Source of the DNA: JANNAV01 sp031384695
Lineage (GTDB): Bacteria > Pseudomonadota > Alphaproteobacteria > Rhodobacterales > Rhodobacteraceae
Assembly: GCA_031384695.1 (NCBI GenBank)
Contig: JANNAV010000062.1
Coordinates: 1 to 40,641, forward strand
Direction of reading: 5' to 3'
DNA length: 40,641 nucleotides
The notes beneath the pieces were generated by a model, which made no database searches, was not told the DNA's origin, and saw only the letters and a list, made by a program, of their open reading frames with translations. The translations under genes and the position numbers were made by a program. Shown in pieces: positions 15,975-24,534 of this stretch. The number at the start of each line of letters is the position of its first letter. Position 1 is the first letter of the stretch.

Positions 15975-16559
15975 TCAGCCCGCATCGGTGCGCCCACGCC
16001 TGTCACCACGCAAATTGGCGTAAAGCACATGGGTGCGCCACCGCCCGTTGATCTGCAAATAGCTTTGCGCCACACCCTCGTATTTGAAGCCCGATTTCTC
16101 CAGCACCCCGCGCGACGGCGCATTCTCCGGCAGACAGGCCGATTCGATCCGGCTCAGGTCCATCGCGTTGAAGGCGTGATGCACCATCGCCGTCACCGCC
16201 TCGCGCATGAAGCCCTGCCGCACGAACGGCGCGCCGATCCAATAGCCAAGCGTGCCCGCCTGCACCGGCCCGCGCCGGATATTGTCCAGCGTGATCGCCC
16301 CCAGCAGTTGCTGATCGGTTCTTCTGATCAACAACAGCGGCAGCGCCGTGCCCTGCGCCTCGGCCCGTCCAGCCCAGTAAACCCGGTTGGTAAAGGCCCG
16401 CCGCGCCAGATGATCATGCGCCCAGACCGGCTCCCACGGCATCAGATGTGCGGCCGACACATCGCGCAGCGCCGCCCAGGCCCGCCAGTCGGCATGCTGC
16501 GGCAACCGCAAGGTCAGCCGCCCGGTCTCGATCTTTGGCCTGCGGCGAAACGGCATCAT
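15975..16559 (-). CDS. GNAT family N-acetyltransferase, RimJ type
   Basis: A 194-residue acetyltransferase of the RimJ/RimL group. Typical stretches are IETGRLTLRLPQHADWRAWAALR, LGAITLDNIRRG, GYWIGAPFVRQGFMREAVTAMVHHAF (acetyl-CoA loop and helix), IESACLPENAPSRGVLEKSGF and the C-terminal NGRWRTHVLYA. RimJ acetylates the N-terminus of ribosomal protein S5, but paralogues differ in target, so no symbol is given. The start overlaps the stop of the M16 peptidase gene (ATGATG region), consistent with coupled translation. Confidence 0.88.
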   Translation of the reverse strand: MMPFRRRPKIETGRLTLRLPQHADWRAWAALRDVSAAHLMPWEPVWAHDHLARRAFTNRVYWAGRAEAQGTALPLLLIRRTDQQLLGAITLDNIRRGPVQAGTLGYWIGAPFVRQGFMREAVTAMVHHAFNAMDLSRIESACLPENAPSRGVLEKSGFKYEGVAQSYLQINGRWRTHVLYANLRGDRRGRTDAG

Positions 16560-17818
16560 CCGGCGGCAAGCCTCTCGCGGATCGCCTCCAGCCCGGGTGC
16601 CGCCTTCACCGGGCCATAAAGCGCAAGCGCGGAACCCGCCCCCATCATCGCCTCGCCGTAACGCCGCACATCTGCGGTGCTGACCGCATCAATCCGCGCC
16701 ACCGCCTCGTCCACCTCCGGCACCCGGCCATAAATCGCCAGCAGCCGCGCAATCCGCTCGGCCCGGCTCGACGGGCTTTCCAGCCCCATCAGCATCCCCG
16801 CCTTGATCTGCGCCCGCGCCCGCGCCACCTCGGCCTCGGCCATATCGCCCGCCGCCCGCTTCAATTCGTCAACCGTCAGGCTGGTCAGCTCGCCAATCTC
16901 CTCCGCCGAGGTTCCGGCATAGATGGTGATCTGGCCTGCATCCTCATAAGCGCCGCTTTGGGCGAAAATCGAATAGCAGAGCCCCCGCTCCTCGCGGATT
17001 TTCTGGAACAGGCGGCTCGACATGCCGCCCCCCATCGCCATCGCGTAAACCTGCGCGGTGTAGACATCCGGGTGCCGGTAGCCCGGCGCATCAAAGGCCA
17101 TGGCGAAATGCACCTGCTCCAGATCCTTCACCTCGCGCCGCTCGGCCCCGATGAACCGCGCGGGCTGAAAGCTGGTCGCGGGCTTCGGCTTCATCGCACC
17201 AAAAATTGCCTCGGCCTGTGCGACGATGGCGTCGTGATCCACCCCACCGGCGGCGGCCAGTATCATCGCACCCGGCCCGTAATGCTCGGCCACAAAGCCC
17301 TTCAGATCGGCGCGGGTAAAGCTGGACACCCGCTCTTCCGGCCCCAGAATGGTGCGGCCAAACGCCTGATCGGGGTAGGATGCCTCCTGCAGCCAATCGA
17401 AAATGATATCATCGGGGGTATCAAGCGCCTGTCCGATCTCTTGCAAGATCACATGCCGCTCCACCTCGATCTCTTTCTTGTCGAACGCCGGGTTCAGCAC
17501 GATATCGCCGATCACATCCAGCGCGAGGCCCACATCCGCATTCAGCACCCGCGCATAATACGCCGTCATCTCGCGTGAGGTATAGGCGTTGATATAGCCG
17601 CCAACATCCTCAATTTCCTCGGCAATCTGCAAAGGCGTGCGCCGCTTGGTGCCCTTGAAGGCCATATGCTCCAGAAAATGCGCGATACCGTTCTGCGCCG
17701 GTTTTTCGTGCCGCCCCCCCGCCATCACCCAAACCCCGGCGCTGGCCGATTTCAAACCCGGCATATGTTCGGTCACAACGCGAAAGCCATTGGCAAGCGT
17801 GGTCAGGCGGTGGGTCAA
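16556..17818 (-). CDS. M16 family zinc peptidase (processing peptidase beta-like)
   Basis: A 420-residue zinc metallopeptidase related to the mitochondrial processing peptidase beta subunit. The inverted zinc motif HFLEH has His47, Glu50 and His51, with the distal Glu in the EIEVERHVILQEI helix. The middle and C-terminal M16 halves (DQAFGRTILGPEERVSSF; GGGMSSRLFQKIREERGLCYSI) are complete. Translation appears to start at TTG (17816-17818), which overlaps the thrC stop (TTGA) and yields the usual THRLTTLANGFRVVTEHMPG N-terminus; no ATG is better placed. The thrC-M16-rimJ order is typical of Rhodobacteraceae. Confidence 0.92.
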   Translation of the reverse strand: MTHRLTTLANGFRVVTEHMPGLKSASAGVWVMAGGRHEKPAQNGIAHFLEHMAFKGTKRRTPLQIAEEIEDVGGYINAYTSREMTAYYARVLNADVGLALDVIGDIVLNPAFDKKEIEVERHVILQEIGQALDTPDDIIFDWLQEASYPDQAFGRTILGPEERVSSFTRADLKGFVAEHYGPGAMILAAAGGVDHDAIVAQAEAIFGAMKPKPATSFQPARFIGAERREVKDLEQVHFAMAFDAPGYRHPDVYTAQVYAMAMGGGMSSRLFQKIREERGLCYSIFAQSGAYEDAGQITIYAGTSAEEIGELTSLTVDELKRAAGDMAEAEVARARAQIKAGMLMGLESPSSRAERIARLLAIYGRVPEVDEAVARIDAVSTADVRRYGEAMMGAGSALALYGPVKAAPGLEAIRERLAAG

Positions 17819-19200
17819 CGGGCGATCCTCTCGATGATCAGGGCTTGCAATGCCTTAAGGTCATTCGGCATCCGTGTCACGCGCTCTGGCCGCGTATAAA
17901 GATCGCCCATCCGCGCGGGCAAGGCGGGGCGCACTCCCGTCGCGGCCTCCACCGCATCCGGGAATTTCGCCGGGTGCGCCGTGGCCAGGGTGATCATCGG
18001 CTCCGCCCCCGGATGTTCCTCCGCCACCTTCACCCCCACCGCCGTATGCGGGCAAAGCACCTCGCCGGTGGTGGCCAGCAGCCGCGCCATGGTGGCCCGC
18101 GTCTCAGCCTCCGAACACCGCCCCGAGGCAAAAGTTTCCCGCAGCATCTGCCACGCGCCTTGCGACACGGTAAAGCCGCCCGCCTGCATTTCGGCCATCA
18201 GGCCCGTAATCGCCGCCCCATCGCGCCCGTAAGCATCAAACAGCGCCCGCTCGAAATTCGATGACATCTGAATGTCCATCGAAGGCGAGATCGACGCCAC
18301 CACCCCCTCGGCCTTCGACACGCCGGTGGCAATGGTGCGGTGCAGGATATCGTTCTGATTGGTGGCGATCACCAGCCGCGCAATCGGCAACCCCATCTTG
18401 CGCGCGATGTAACCAGCGAATATATCACCGAAATTCCCGGTTGGCACGGTGAAAGAAACCGCCCGCGCAGGCGCCCCCAGCGCCACCGCCCCATAGAAAT
18501 AATACACCACCTGCGCCAGCACCCGCGCCCAGTTGATCGAGTTCACTCCCGCCAGCCGCACCCCGTCGCGAAAGACGAAATCGTTGAACATGTCCTTCAC
18601 GCGCGCCTGTGCCGCATCAAAATCGCCGTCCATTGCGATGGCATGCACATTCGCCTCCACCGGCGTGGTCATCTGCCGGCGCTGCACCTCAGACACCCTG
18701 CCATGCGGATAAAGGATGAACAGATCAACATTGGAAAGCCCGCGAAACGCCTCCATCGCCGCAGAGCCAGTATCACCCGAGGTCGCCCCCACGATGGTGA
18801 TCCGCTCGCCCGTCCGCGCCAAAGCCGCCTGCATCATCTGGCCGATCAACTGCATGGCAAAGTCTTTGAACGCCAAAGTCGGCCCGTGAAACAACTCCAA
18901 CAGGAAATGATTGGCCCCCAACTGCACCAAAGGTGCCCGCGCCGCATGGCCAAACCCGGCATAGGCCAAAGCTACCAAGCCGCGAAATTCGTCCTCGCCA
19001 AAGGTATCGCCCAGAAACGGCCGCATCACCCGGAACGCCACTTCTTCATAAGGCAGCCCCGCCAGCGCCGCGATATCGGCCTCAGCCATCACCGGCACCG
19101 CTTCGGGCACATAAAGCCCGCCGTCGCGCGCCAGCCCCGTCATCATCGCCGCCTGAAAACTCAAGACCGGAGCATTGCCCCGCGTCGACACATAGCGCAT
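17815..19200 (-). CDS. thrC: Threonine synthase
   Basis: A 461-residue PLP enzyme converting O-phosphohomoserine to threonine. Typical motifs are MRYVSTRGNAPVLSF at the start, HGPTLAFKDFAMQLIGQMM with the PLP-binding lysine, the GATSGDTGSAA phosphate loop, and VPTGNFGDIFAGYIARKMGLP. I chose the ATG at 19200; reading from further upstream would add 29 residues inside the surf1 end with no family match. It starts 11 bases after the SURF1 stop and overlaps the M16 peptidase start by four bases, so it probably shares the transcript of the oxidase-assembly genes. Confidence 0.95.
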   Translation of the reverse strand: MRYVSTRGNAPVLSFQAAMMTGLARDGGLYVPEAVPVMAEADIAALAGLPYEEVAFRVMRPFLGDTFGEDEFRGLVALAYAGFGHAARAPLVQLGANHFLLELFHGPTLAFKDFAMQLIGQMMQAALARTGERITIVGATSGDTGSAAMEAFRGLSNVDLFILYPHGRVSEVQRRQMTTPVEANVHAIAMDGDFDAAQARVKDMFNDFVFRDGVRLAGVNSINWARVLAQVVYYFYGAVALGAPARAVSFTVPTGNFGDIFAGYIARKMGLPIARLVIATNQNDILHRTIATGVSKAEGVVASISPSMDIQMSSNFERALFDAYGRDGAAITGLMAEMQAGGFTVSQGAWQMLRETFASGRCSEAETRATMARLLATTGEVLCPHTAVGVKVAEEHPGAEPMITLATAHPAKFPDAVEAATGVRPALPARMGDLYTRPERVTRMPNDLKALQALIIERIAR

Positions 19201-19211
19201 TTCCGCGTCCC

Positions 19212-19883
19212 TCAAACCGTTTGCCGCCTGATACGCCAGACCAGCGCCACTGTCATCACCGCCCAGACAAGTGCCAGCAAAAACCACGTAACCGCATAGC
19301 CCTGATGATCATTGGGGATCGAGGCCGTATCCACCGGCATCGCCTCGATCCCGTCACCGGTATCCTCGCGCGCCACAATAATCACCGCTTCGGTGCTCAT
19401 CTTGGCCGCCATCGCCGCCGCATCCCGCGCAAACCAAAGGCCGGTTTTCGGGTCCGGCGGCGGGGTGTATTGATTGCTGTCGCGCGGCCACATCAGATTG
19501 CCAAGGAATTCGGCCTCCGTGACAACCAACGCCTTGTGCTTCTCATCATCCGGCAAAAACCCGCGATCAATCAGCAGGCGCCGGTGATCTGCAGTTTCCA
19601 GCACCGAAATCACCTGCACCCCGGCCCCGATCATCGATTTGCCCGACAGCACATACAGCACCTCGCCGGTAAAGCGCCCTTCCACCGTCACCGGGCGATA
19701 GCGGTCAGTCGCAGGGTCGGGCATCACCGGCACCGGCACCGCAGGGGTGCTGATGCCTGCGGTGATCTCGTCCAACTGGGCGCGCTTTTCATACATCCGC
19801 TGAACCTGCCAGATGCCAAGGCTGCACAGAAACCCGACACCCCACACCCCAAGCAACAACGCAAAGATCAAGCGCAGCTTCAT
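19212..19883 (-). CDS. SURF1 family cytochrome oxidase assembly protein
   Basis: A 223-residue membrane protein with the SURF1 plan: one N-terminal membrane helix (about residues 7-28, LIFALLLGVWGVGFLCSLGIWQVQR), a periplasmic domain with RYRPVTVEGRF and RRLLIDRGFLP, and a C-terminal helix (about 195-215) after NDHQGYAVTWF. Surf1 delivers haem a to subunit I of aa3 oxidase. The ATG at 19883 has GGAAG eight bases upstream; a TTG five codons earlier is less likely. It is separated from ctaE by a terminator-like hairpin. Confidence 0.92.
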   Translation of the reverse strand: MKLRLIFALLLGVWGVGFLCSLGIWQVQRMYEKRAQLDEITAGISTPAVPVPVMPDPATDRYRPVTVEGRFTGEVLYVLSGKSMIGAGVQVISVLETADHRRLLIDRGFLPDDEKHKALVVTEAEFLGNLMWPRDSNQYTPPPDPKTGLWFARDAAAMAAKMSTEAVIIVAREDTGDGIEAMPVDTASIPNDHQGYAVTWFLLALVWAVMTVALVWRIRRQTV

Positions 19884-19900
19884 CGGCAGCTTCCACAATG

Positions 19901-19927
19901 AAAAACGCGGGCCAAACCTGACCCGCG
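19901..19927 (-). terminator. Terminator-like hairpin between ctaE and surf1
   Basis: On the minus strand CGCGGG and CCCGCG pair (19922-19927 with 19906-19911) and are followed by TTTTTC. It may end part of the ctaE transcript, giving less surf1-thrC message than oxidase subunit message. Confidence 0.65.
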
Positions 19928-19949
19928 CCCTGATTTTTGGTTCACAGCC

Positions 19950-20753
19950 TCACTGGCCCCAGACGTAGACGGCGGCAAACAGGAACAGCCACACCACGTC
20001 CACAAAGTGCCAGTACCAGGCTGCCGCCTCAAAGCCGATATGCTGCTCGGGGGTGAAATGGCCCTTGTAAACCCGGATCAGGCAGACCGTCAGAAAGATG
20101 GTGCCGATCAGCACATGAAAGCCGTGAAACCCAGTCGCCATGAAGAACGACGCACCATAGATATTGCCGGCATAGCCAAAGGCCGCATGGCTGTACTCAT
20201 AGGCCTGAAACCCGGTGAACAGCGCGCCGAGTAGAATCGCCAGGATCAGCCCGGTCTTAATATCCTGCCGGTTGTTGTTGTCATGCACCAGCGCATGGTG
20301 CGCCCATGTCGCCGCACAGCCGGAACTCAGCAAGATCAGCGTGTTGATCAGCGGCAGGTGCCAGGGATCGAAGGTGGCGATGCCTTCGGGCGGCCAGACA
20401 CCGTCCAGAATAGGGCTCATCGGCCCCATCGGATACATCGCGTGCTTGAAGAAGGTCCAGAACCAGGCGGCAAAGAACATCACCTCCGACATGATGAACA
20501 TGATGAAGCCGTACCGCAGCCCGATCCGCACCACCGGCGTGTGATCGCCGGTCTGCGCCTCGTGGATCACCTCGGACCACCATGCAAACATCACGTAAAG
20601 CACGCCCGCAAACCCGATCAACCCCAGCCACGGCCCCGAGCCGTGCATCCACAGCACCGCGCCGAAGAACATGATGAACCCGCTCAGCGCCCCAAGGAAC
20701 GGCCAGATCGACGGCGGCAGGATGTGGTAATCGTGGGTCTTGGCATGGGCCAT
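19950..20753 (-). CDS. ctaE: Cytochrome c oxidase subunit III
   Basis: A 267-residue protein with seven predicted membrane helices, the non-catalytic subunit III of aa3-type oxidase. Typical stretches are HDYHILPPSIWPFLGALSGF, MFFAAWFWTFFKHA, GATWAHHAL-like WAHHALVHDNN, GFHGFHVLIGTIFL and AWYWHFVDVVWLFLFAAVYVWG. The ATG at 20753 has GAGG nine bases upstream; an ATG at 20762 sits directly against that GAGG and is less likely. It follows ctaG on the same strand in the standard alphaproteobacterial order. Confidence 0.97.
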   Translation of the reverse strand: MAHAKTHDYHILPPSIWPFLGALSGFIMFFGAVLWMHGSGPWLGLIGFAGVLYVMFAWWSEVIHEAQTGDHTPVVRIGLRYGFIMFIMSEVMFFAAWFWTFFKHAMYPMGPMSPILDGVWPPEGIATFDPWHLPLINTLILLSSGCAATWAHHALVHDNNNRQDIKTGLILAILLGALFTGFQAYEYSHAAFGYAGNIYGASFFMATGFHGFHVLIGTIFLTVCLIRVYKGHFTPEQHIGFEAAAWYWHFVDVVWLFLFAAVYVWGQ

Positions 20754-20779
20754 CTGTGGCATCCTCAGGTTTTGTCGGA

Positions 20780-21349
20780 TCAGTTTACCGGCTTTGCAGG
20801 GGGCACGGCAAGGGCTGCCTGCTCGCCGGAAAGCGCAGTTTGATGGAAAGTATAGGAAAGCGTGATCGTGCGCACCACTTTGCCCTCGGGATCGGTCACA
20901 ATTTCAGGGTCCACAAAGAAGGTCAGGGGCATCACCACCCGCTCGCCGGGCTGCAAAATCTGCTCGGTAAAGCAGAAACACTCGATCTTGGTAAAATAGC
21001 CGCCCGCCGCGTCCGGGCTGACGTTATAGCTGGCGGTGCCCGCAATCACCCGGTCGGTCGGGTTATAGGCATCATAAAATGCCAGGGCCGTCTCGCCGAT
21101 CCGCAGCATCATGCTGCGTTGCTGCGGCGCAAACTCCCACGGCATCCCCGCCTCAAGCGAGGCATCGAACCGAATCTCTATAGTCTGATCCAAAATGACA
21201 TCGGGTGCCACCTCAGCCACCGAAGTGGTGCCGCCAAACCCCGTGGTGCGGCAAAACCAATCATAAAATGGCACCGCGACAAAACTCAGCGACAACATCG
21301 TTGCCACCAAAAGCGCCAGCCATGCGGCAGTTTTGCCTTGCGTTGTCAT
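20780..21349 (-). CDS. ctaG: Cytochrome c oxidase assembly protein CtaG (Cox11 family)
   Basis: A 189-residue copper chaperone that inserts CuB into subunit I. It has one N-terminal membrane helix (about residues 8-27) and a periplasmic immunoglobulin-like domain. Conserved features are FYDWFCRTTGFGGTT, and the copper-binding CFCF motif in KIECFCFTEQ. The start overlaps the stop of the small upstream gene (ATGA). The length is normal for Cox11. Confidence 0.95.
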   Translation of the reverse strand: MTTQGKTAAWLALLVATMLSLSFVAVPFYDWFCRTTGFGGTTSVAEVAPDVILDQTIEIRFDASLEAGMPWEFAPQQRSMMLRIGETALAFYDAYNPTDRVIAGTASYNVSPDAAGGYFTKIECFCFTEQILQPGERVVMPLTFFVDPEIVTDPEGKVVRTITLSYTFHQTALSGEQAALAVPPAKPVN

Positions 21350-21537
21350 TGGTTCGCCTCCGCCGGGGCCAGTTCCGGGTTCACCTGATGATCATACCCC
21401 GCCATCGGATCGCCGCGCGTCACCTTCACCACCGTCAGCGCGAACACCAGCGCGACAAACCCCAACAGCACCACCCCAACCCCCAGATTGCGCGAAAAGC
21501 GGCGTCGGTGCATCTCGTGTTCGGGTTTGAACGCCAT
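21346..21537 (-). CDS. Small single-helix membrane protein of the oxidase-assembly operon
   Basis: A 63-residue protein with a basic N-terminus (MAFKPEHEMHRRRFSRN), one membrane helix (about residues 18-38) and a short periplasmic tail. A small protein of this size and shape is usual between ctaB and ctaG in Rhodobacteraceae and is often labelled a cytochrome oxidase assembly protein. It directly abuts the ctaB stop and overlaps the ctaG start by four bases. The function is inferred from position only. Confidence 0.8.
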   Translation of the reverse strand: MAFKPEHEMHRRRFSRNLGVGVVLLGFVALVFALTVVKVTRGDPMAGYDHQVNPELAPAEANQ

Positions 21538-22470
21538 CTACCAGCCCCCCACCGCAAGCGCGCGCAGCACCGCTTCAACCAGCAACGCCCCGAACAGCGC
21601 GAACAGATACAACAGCGAGAACCGGAACACCGCCTTCTCAACCTTGTAACCATCCGCCTCCGCCATCACCTCGTCGCGCCGCCAGATCTGCCATGCCCCG
21701 CGCAAAAACTCCGCACTCAGGCCAAGAGCTGCCACCAGATACACCGGCCCGCCAATCGGCGTGAACGCCGTCGCCACCGCCACCGGCGCCAGCAGCACGG
21801 TGTAGACCAGAATATGCGCCCGCGTCGATTTCCGCCCATGCGTCACCGTCAGCATCGGCACCCCGGCATTGGCATAATCTTCCTTCATGAACAGCGCCAG
21901 CGCCCAGAAATGCGGCGGCGTCCACATGAAGATCAGCGCGAACATCAGACACGCCTCAACCGACACCGATCCCGTCACCGCCGCCCAGCCGATCATCGGC
22001 GGAAACGCCCCCGCCGCGCCGCCGATCACAATGTTCTGCGGCGTCAGCCGCTTCAGCCACATCGAATAGACCACAGCGTAAAAGAAGATGGTAAACGCCA
22101 AAAGCCCCGCCGCCACCGCATTGGTGGCCAGCCACAACATCACCACCGATATCCCCGAAAGTGCCAAGCCAAGCCCCAGCGCCTCACCCGCCGAAACCCG
22201 CCCCGACGGCACCGGACGGCTTTTCGTGCGCCGCATCACCGCATCAATATCGGCGTCCCACCACATGTTCAGCGCGCCCGATGCCCCCGCCCCCAGCGCT
22301 ATGAACAACACCGCCGCGAACCCCTCCACCGGATGCAAACCGCCCGGCGCCACCAACAGCCCAACCAGCGCGGTGAACACCACCAGCGACATCACCCGCG
22401 GCTTCAACAGCTGCAGGTAATCGCCGAACTGCGCCTCATGGGGCTCGTCAAATGTCTGGGTATCGGCCAT
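21538..22470 (-). CDS. ctaB: Protoheme IX farnesyltransferase (haem O synthase)
   Basis: A 310-residue UbiA-family membrane prenyltransferase that adds a farnesyl group to haem B to give haem O, the precursor of haem A. The two Asp-rich motifs are visible: NMWWDADIDAVMRRTKSRP and the later MKEDYANAGVPMLTVTHG. Several hydrophobic helices fill the rest. The start MADTQTFDEPHEAQFGDYLQLLKPRVM is typical. It follows ctaC by about 70 bases that hold a GC-rich hairpin. Confidence 0.96.
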   Translation of the reverse strand: MADTQTFDEPHEAQFGDYLQLLKPRVMSLVVFTALVGLLVAPGGLHPVEGFAAVLFIALGAGASGALNMWWDADIDAVMRRTKSRPVPSGRVSAGEALGLGLALSGISVVMLWLATNAVAAGLLAFTIFFYAVVYSMWLKRLTPQNIVIGGAAGAFPPMIGWAAVTGSVSVEACLMFALIFMWTPPHFWALALFMKEDYANAGVPMLTVTHGRKSTRAHILVYTVLLAPVAVATAFTPIGGPVYLVAALGLSAEFLRGAWQIWRRDEVMAEADGYKVEKAVFRFSLLYLFALFGALLVEAVLRALAVGGW

Positions 22471-22499
22471 TGGCCTGCCTTGCTGTTAAGTCTCGCAAA

Positions 22500-22516
22500 G
22501 GCCCCCCGTCGGGGCC
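22500..22516 (-). terminator. GC-rich hairpin between ctaC and ctaB
   Basis: GGCCCC and GGGGCC arms pair across five bases. On the minus strand the stem is followed only by CTTT, so it is more likely a weak attenuator or an mRNA 3' stabiliser for ctaC than a full terminator. Confidence 0.45.
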
Positions 22517-22542
22517 CCGCTTGCTGCCTCACACGCCGAAAA

Positions 22543-23379
22543 TCAGTTCTGCGCCAGCACCACATCGCCCGCCTTGGCCGCTTCCAGCCACTTGGCATAG
22601 GCCGCTTCCGACACAATCTTCACTACGATGGGCATGTACGAATGATCCTTGCCGCACAGCGCGTTGCACTGACCAAAGTAGATGCCTTCCTTCTCCGCCT
22701 TGAACCACAACTGGCCAAGCCGCCCCGGCACCGCCGCATGCTGCACGCCAAACGCGGGCACCAACCAGCCGTGGATCACGTCCGAGCCTGTCACATCCAC
22801 CACGATGGTCTTGCCCACCGGCAGCACCACGGCGGTATCGGTCGCCAGCAGATAATCGCTGTCGGCATAGCCGTTCGCCGCCAACTCGCTCCGCTCCAGC
22901 ATGAAGCTGTCAAAGGAAACCCCCTCGTCGGGATACTCATAGCTCCAGAACCACTGGTTCCCCGTTACCTTCAGCGTGATATCCGCCACCGGAATCTCCT
23001 GCGACCGGAACAACGCCGGCAGCGAAAACGAGCCTATGAACACCAGAATCACGATTGGCACGATGGTCCATGCAACTTCCAGCGGCGCGTTATGGGTGAA
23101 GGTGGCGGGCTTGGGGTTGGCCCGGGCGTTGAACCGGAACGCCGCATAGGCCAGCAGCAACGTCACCAGCAGCACGATCCCCAGCGAGATGATGTTCAGC
23201 ATATTGTCCAGAAAGATCAGATCGCGCGCGCCCTCGGTAACGGCGGGCTGAAAGCCCATGCCACCGGGGTGCGGCACCCCAACCTTTTCCAGCGCCTGCG
23301 CCATCGCGGCACCCGTGGCCACAATCCCAAAGCCAAAAGCCAGAAGGCCGGTTCGTAGGGTCGAAAGACGCATGTTCAT
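22543..23379 (-). CDS. ctaC: Cytochrome c oxidase subunit II
   Basis: A 278-residue protein with a signal peptide (about residues 1-28, cut after AMA or MAQA), two membrane helices (about 60-80 and 100-125) and the cupredoxin CuA domain. The aromatic patch QWFWSYEYPD and VTGSDVIHGWLVPAFGV are intact. The CuA loop has Cys238, Cys242, His246 and Met249. The residue two after the first Cys, normally Glu (CSELC), is Ala here (CNALC). That Glu gives a CuA backbone contact and its side chain binds the Mg/Mn site. It is the first gene of the oxidase operon. Met3 is an alternative start. Confidence 0.96.
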   Translation of the reverse strand: MNMRLSTLRTGLLAFGFGIVATGAAMAQALEKVGVPHPGGMGFQPAVTEGARDLIFLDNMLNIISLGIVLLVTLLLAYAAFRFNARANPKPATFTHNAPLEVAWTIVPIVILVFIGSFSLPALFRSQEIPVADITLKVTGNQWFWSYEYPDEGVSFDSFMLERSELAANGYADSDYLLATDTAVVLPVGKTIVVDVTGSDVIHGWLVPAFGVQHAAVPGRLGQLWFKAEKEGIYFGQCNALCGKDHSYMPIVVKIVSEAAYAKWLEAAKAGDVVLAQN

Positions 23380-23568
23380 TTCCCGTTCTCAGGGGTGGCA
23401 CCCGCGCCACCTTTCTGGCTCCCGCCGAATGCGCGACAGGCCCCGATATCTCTGCCAGCGGTAAAACCATATCGGGCACCAAACGACAAGCGAAACCGTC
23501 GCCTGCAAGGTGCGCTATTTGCGCGCGATTGAACGGATTTCACCGCGCCCCATCAGATACCCGCCCCA

Positions 23569-24312
23569 TCAGATAAACGTCGCAACCTCGCCCACCGCCC
23601 CGCGCGCTTCGGCCAAAGCGTCGGCAAGGTCGATGGTCCGGTTGTAAAGCGCGCGGCCCACCAGCGCGCCCGAAATGTGGCTTGCGTATTTCAGCCGCGC
23701 CACATCGTCGATGTTGCGCACCGCTCCGCTGGCGATCACCGGCACCTGCGCCAGATCGGCCAGCGACGCCATCATGCTCAGCGACGCCTCGGTGCCTGCG
23801 GTATCGGCATCCACATCGGTGATGATGATGGCGGCAAACTCGGTGCCCGAATAGGCCCGGATAAACCCTTCCGGCGTGTAGGCGCTTGAGGTGCGCCAGC
23901 CGTCCACCAGCACCTTGCCCTTCCACACATCCACCGTCAGCGCGATCCTGCCCGGATGCCGCTTGACCAGATCCTTCACCATCGCCGGTTCCTGCACCCC
24001 TAGCGTGCCCAGCACGATCCGCGCCGCCCCCAGATCAAACCACTCTTCGATCCGCCCGCGCGAGCGGAAGCCACCGCCAAGCTGCACCGGAATGCCCGCC
24101 GCCTTGATGATGCGCGCCACCAGATCGCGGTTGGTGTTCAGCCCCTTCACCGCGTCAAGGTCGGTCACATGCATCCACTCCGCACCCAGCTTGGCAAATT
24201 CGCGGGCCTTGGCCACCGGATCGACATGCCAGATTTCCGGCTCCTCAATGCGCCCGCGCACCAGGCTCACACAGCGGCCGTTCTGCAATTCTATCGTCGG
24301 ATAAAGGATCAT
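23569..24312 (-). CDS. HisA-like phosphoribosyl isomerase paralogue
   Basis: A 247-residue TIM barrel of the HisA/HisF family. Both phosphate-binding sites are kept (QLGGGFRS at about 77-84; ALVGRALY at about 216-223), and the second catalytic Asp is present (Asp128 in LTVDVWKGKVLVDGW). The first catalytic Asp of HisA (position 8 in PAIDL) is Glu8 here (PTIELQNG), and the usual TDIDRDG loop reads TDVDADTAGTE. It stands alone, without other his genes. It may be a second HisA with a new substrate or a true HisA with altered chemistry. The ATG at 24312 follows GGGGAG at good spacing; upstream in-frame codons do not match the family. Confidence 0.8.
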   Translation of the reverse strand: MILYPTIELQNGRCVSLVRGRIEEPEIWHVDPVAKAREFAKLGAEWMHVTDLDAVKGLNTNRDLVARIIKAAGIPVQLGGGFRSRGRIEEWFDLGAARIVLGTLGVQEPAMVKDLVKRHPGRIALTVDVWKGKVLVDGWRTSSAYTPEGFIRAYSGTEFAAIIITDVDADTAGTEASLSMMASLADLAQVPVIASGAVRNIDDVARLKYASHISGALVGRALYNRTIDLADALAEARGAVGEVATFI

Positions 24313-24534
24313 CGCCGCACTCCCCAAAAGACCGATGCTCACCACCCGGCGCAAATTTTTCGCCGCGCCCTTGCGCCAAGCCTACGCCATTTTATTGCAA
24401 AACCAAGCGGCCTTTTCGCGCGCGCCCGTTGGTATTCATGCACAACATCTGCCGCCACCGCAAACTGCACCCCGTAGTTACGCAAACCCGACACCCCGCA
24501 CGACAGATGACCTACACGGTGTTGGTGTGCCCTT

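Noticed and set aside
24313..24534. Possible yacG (zinc-binding) gene often found after the RNase E/G gene
   Set aside because: The minus strand of this 222-base gap has no CPxC-type protein; only a promoter region for the HisA-like gene seems likely.
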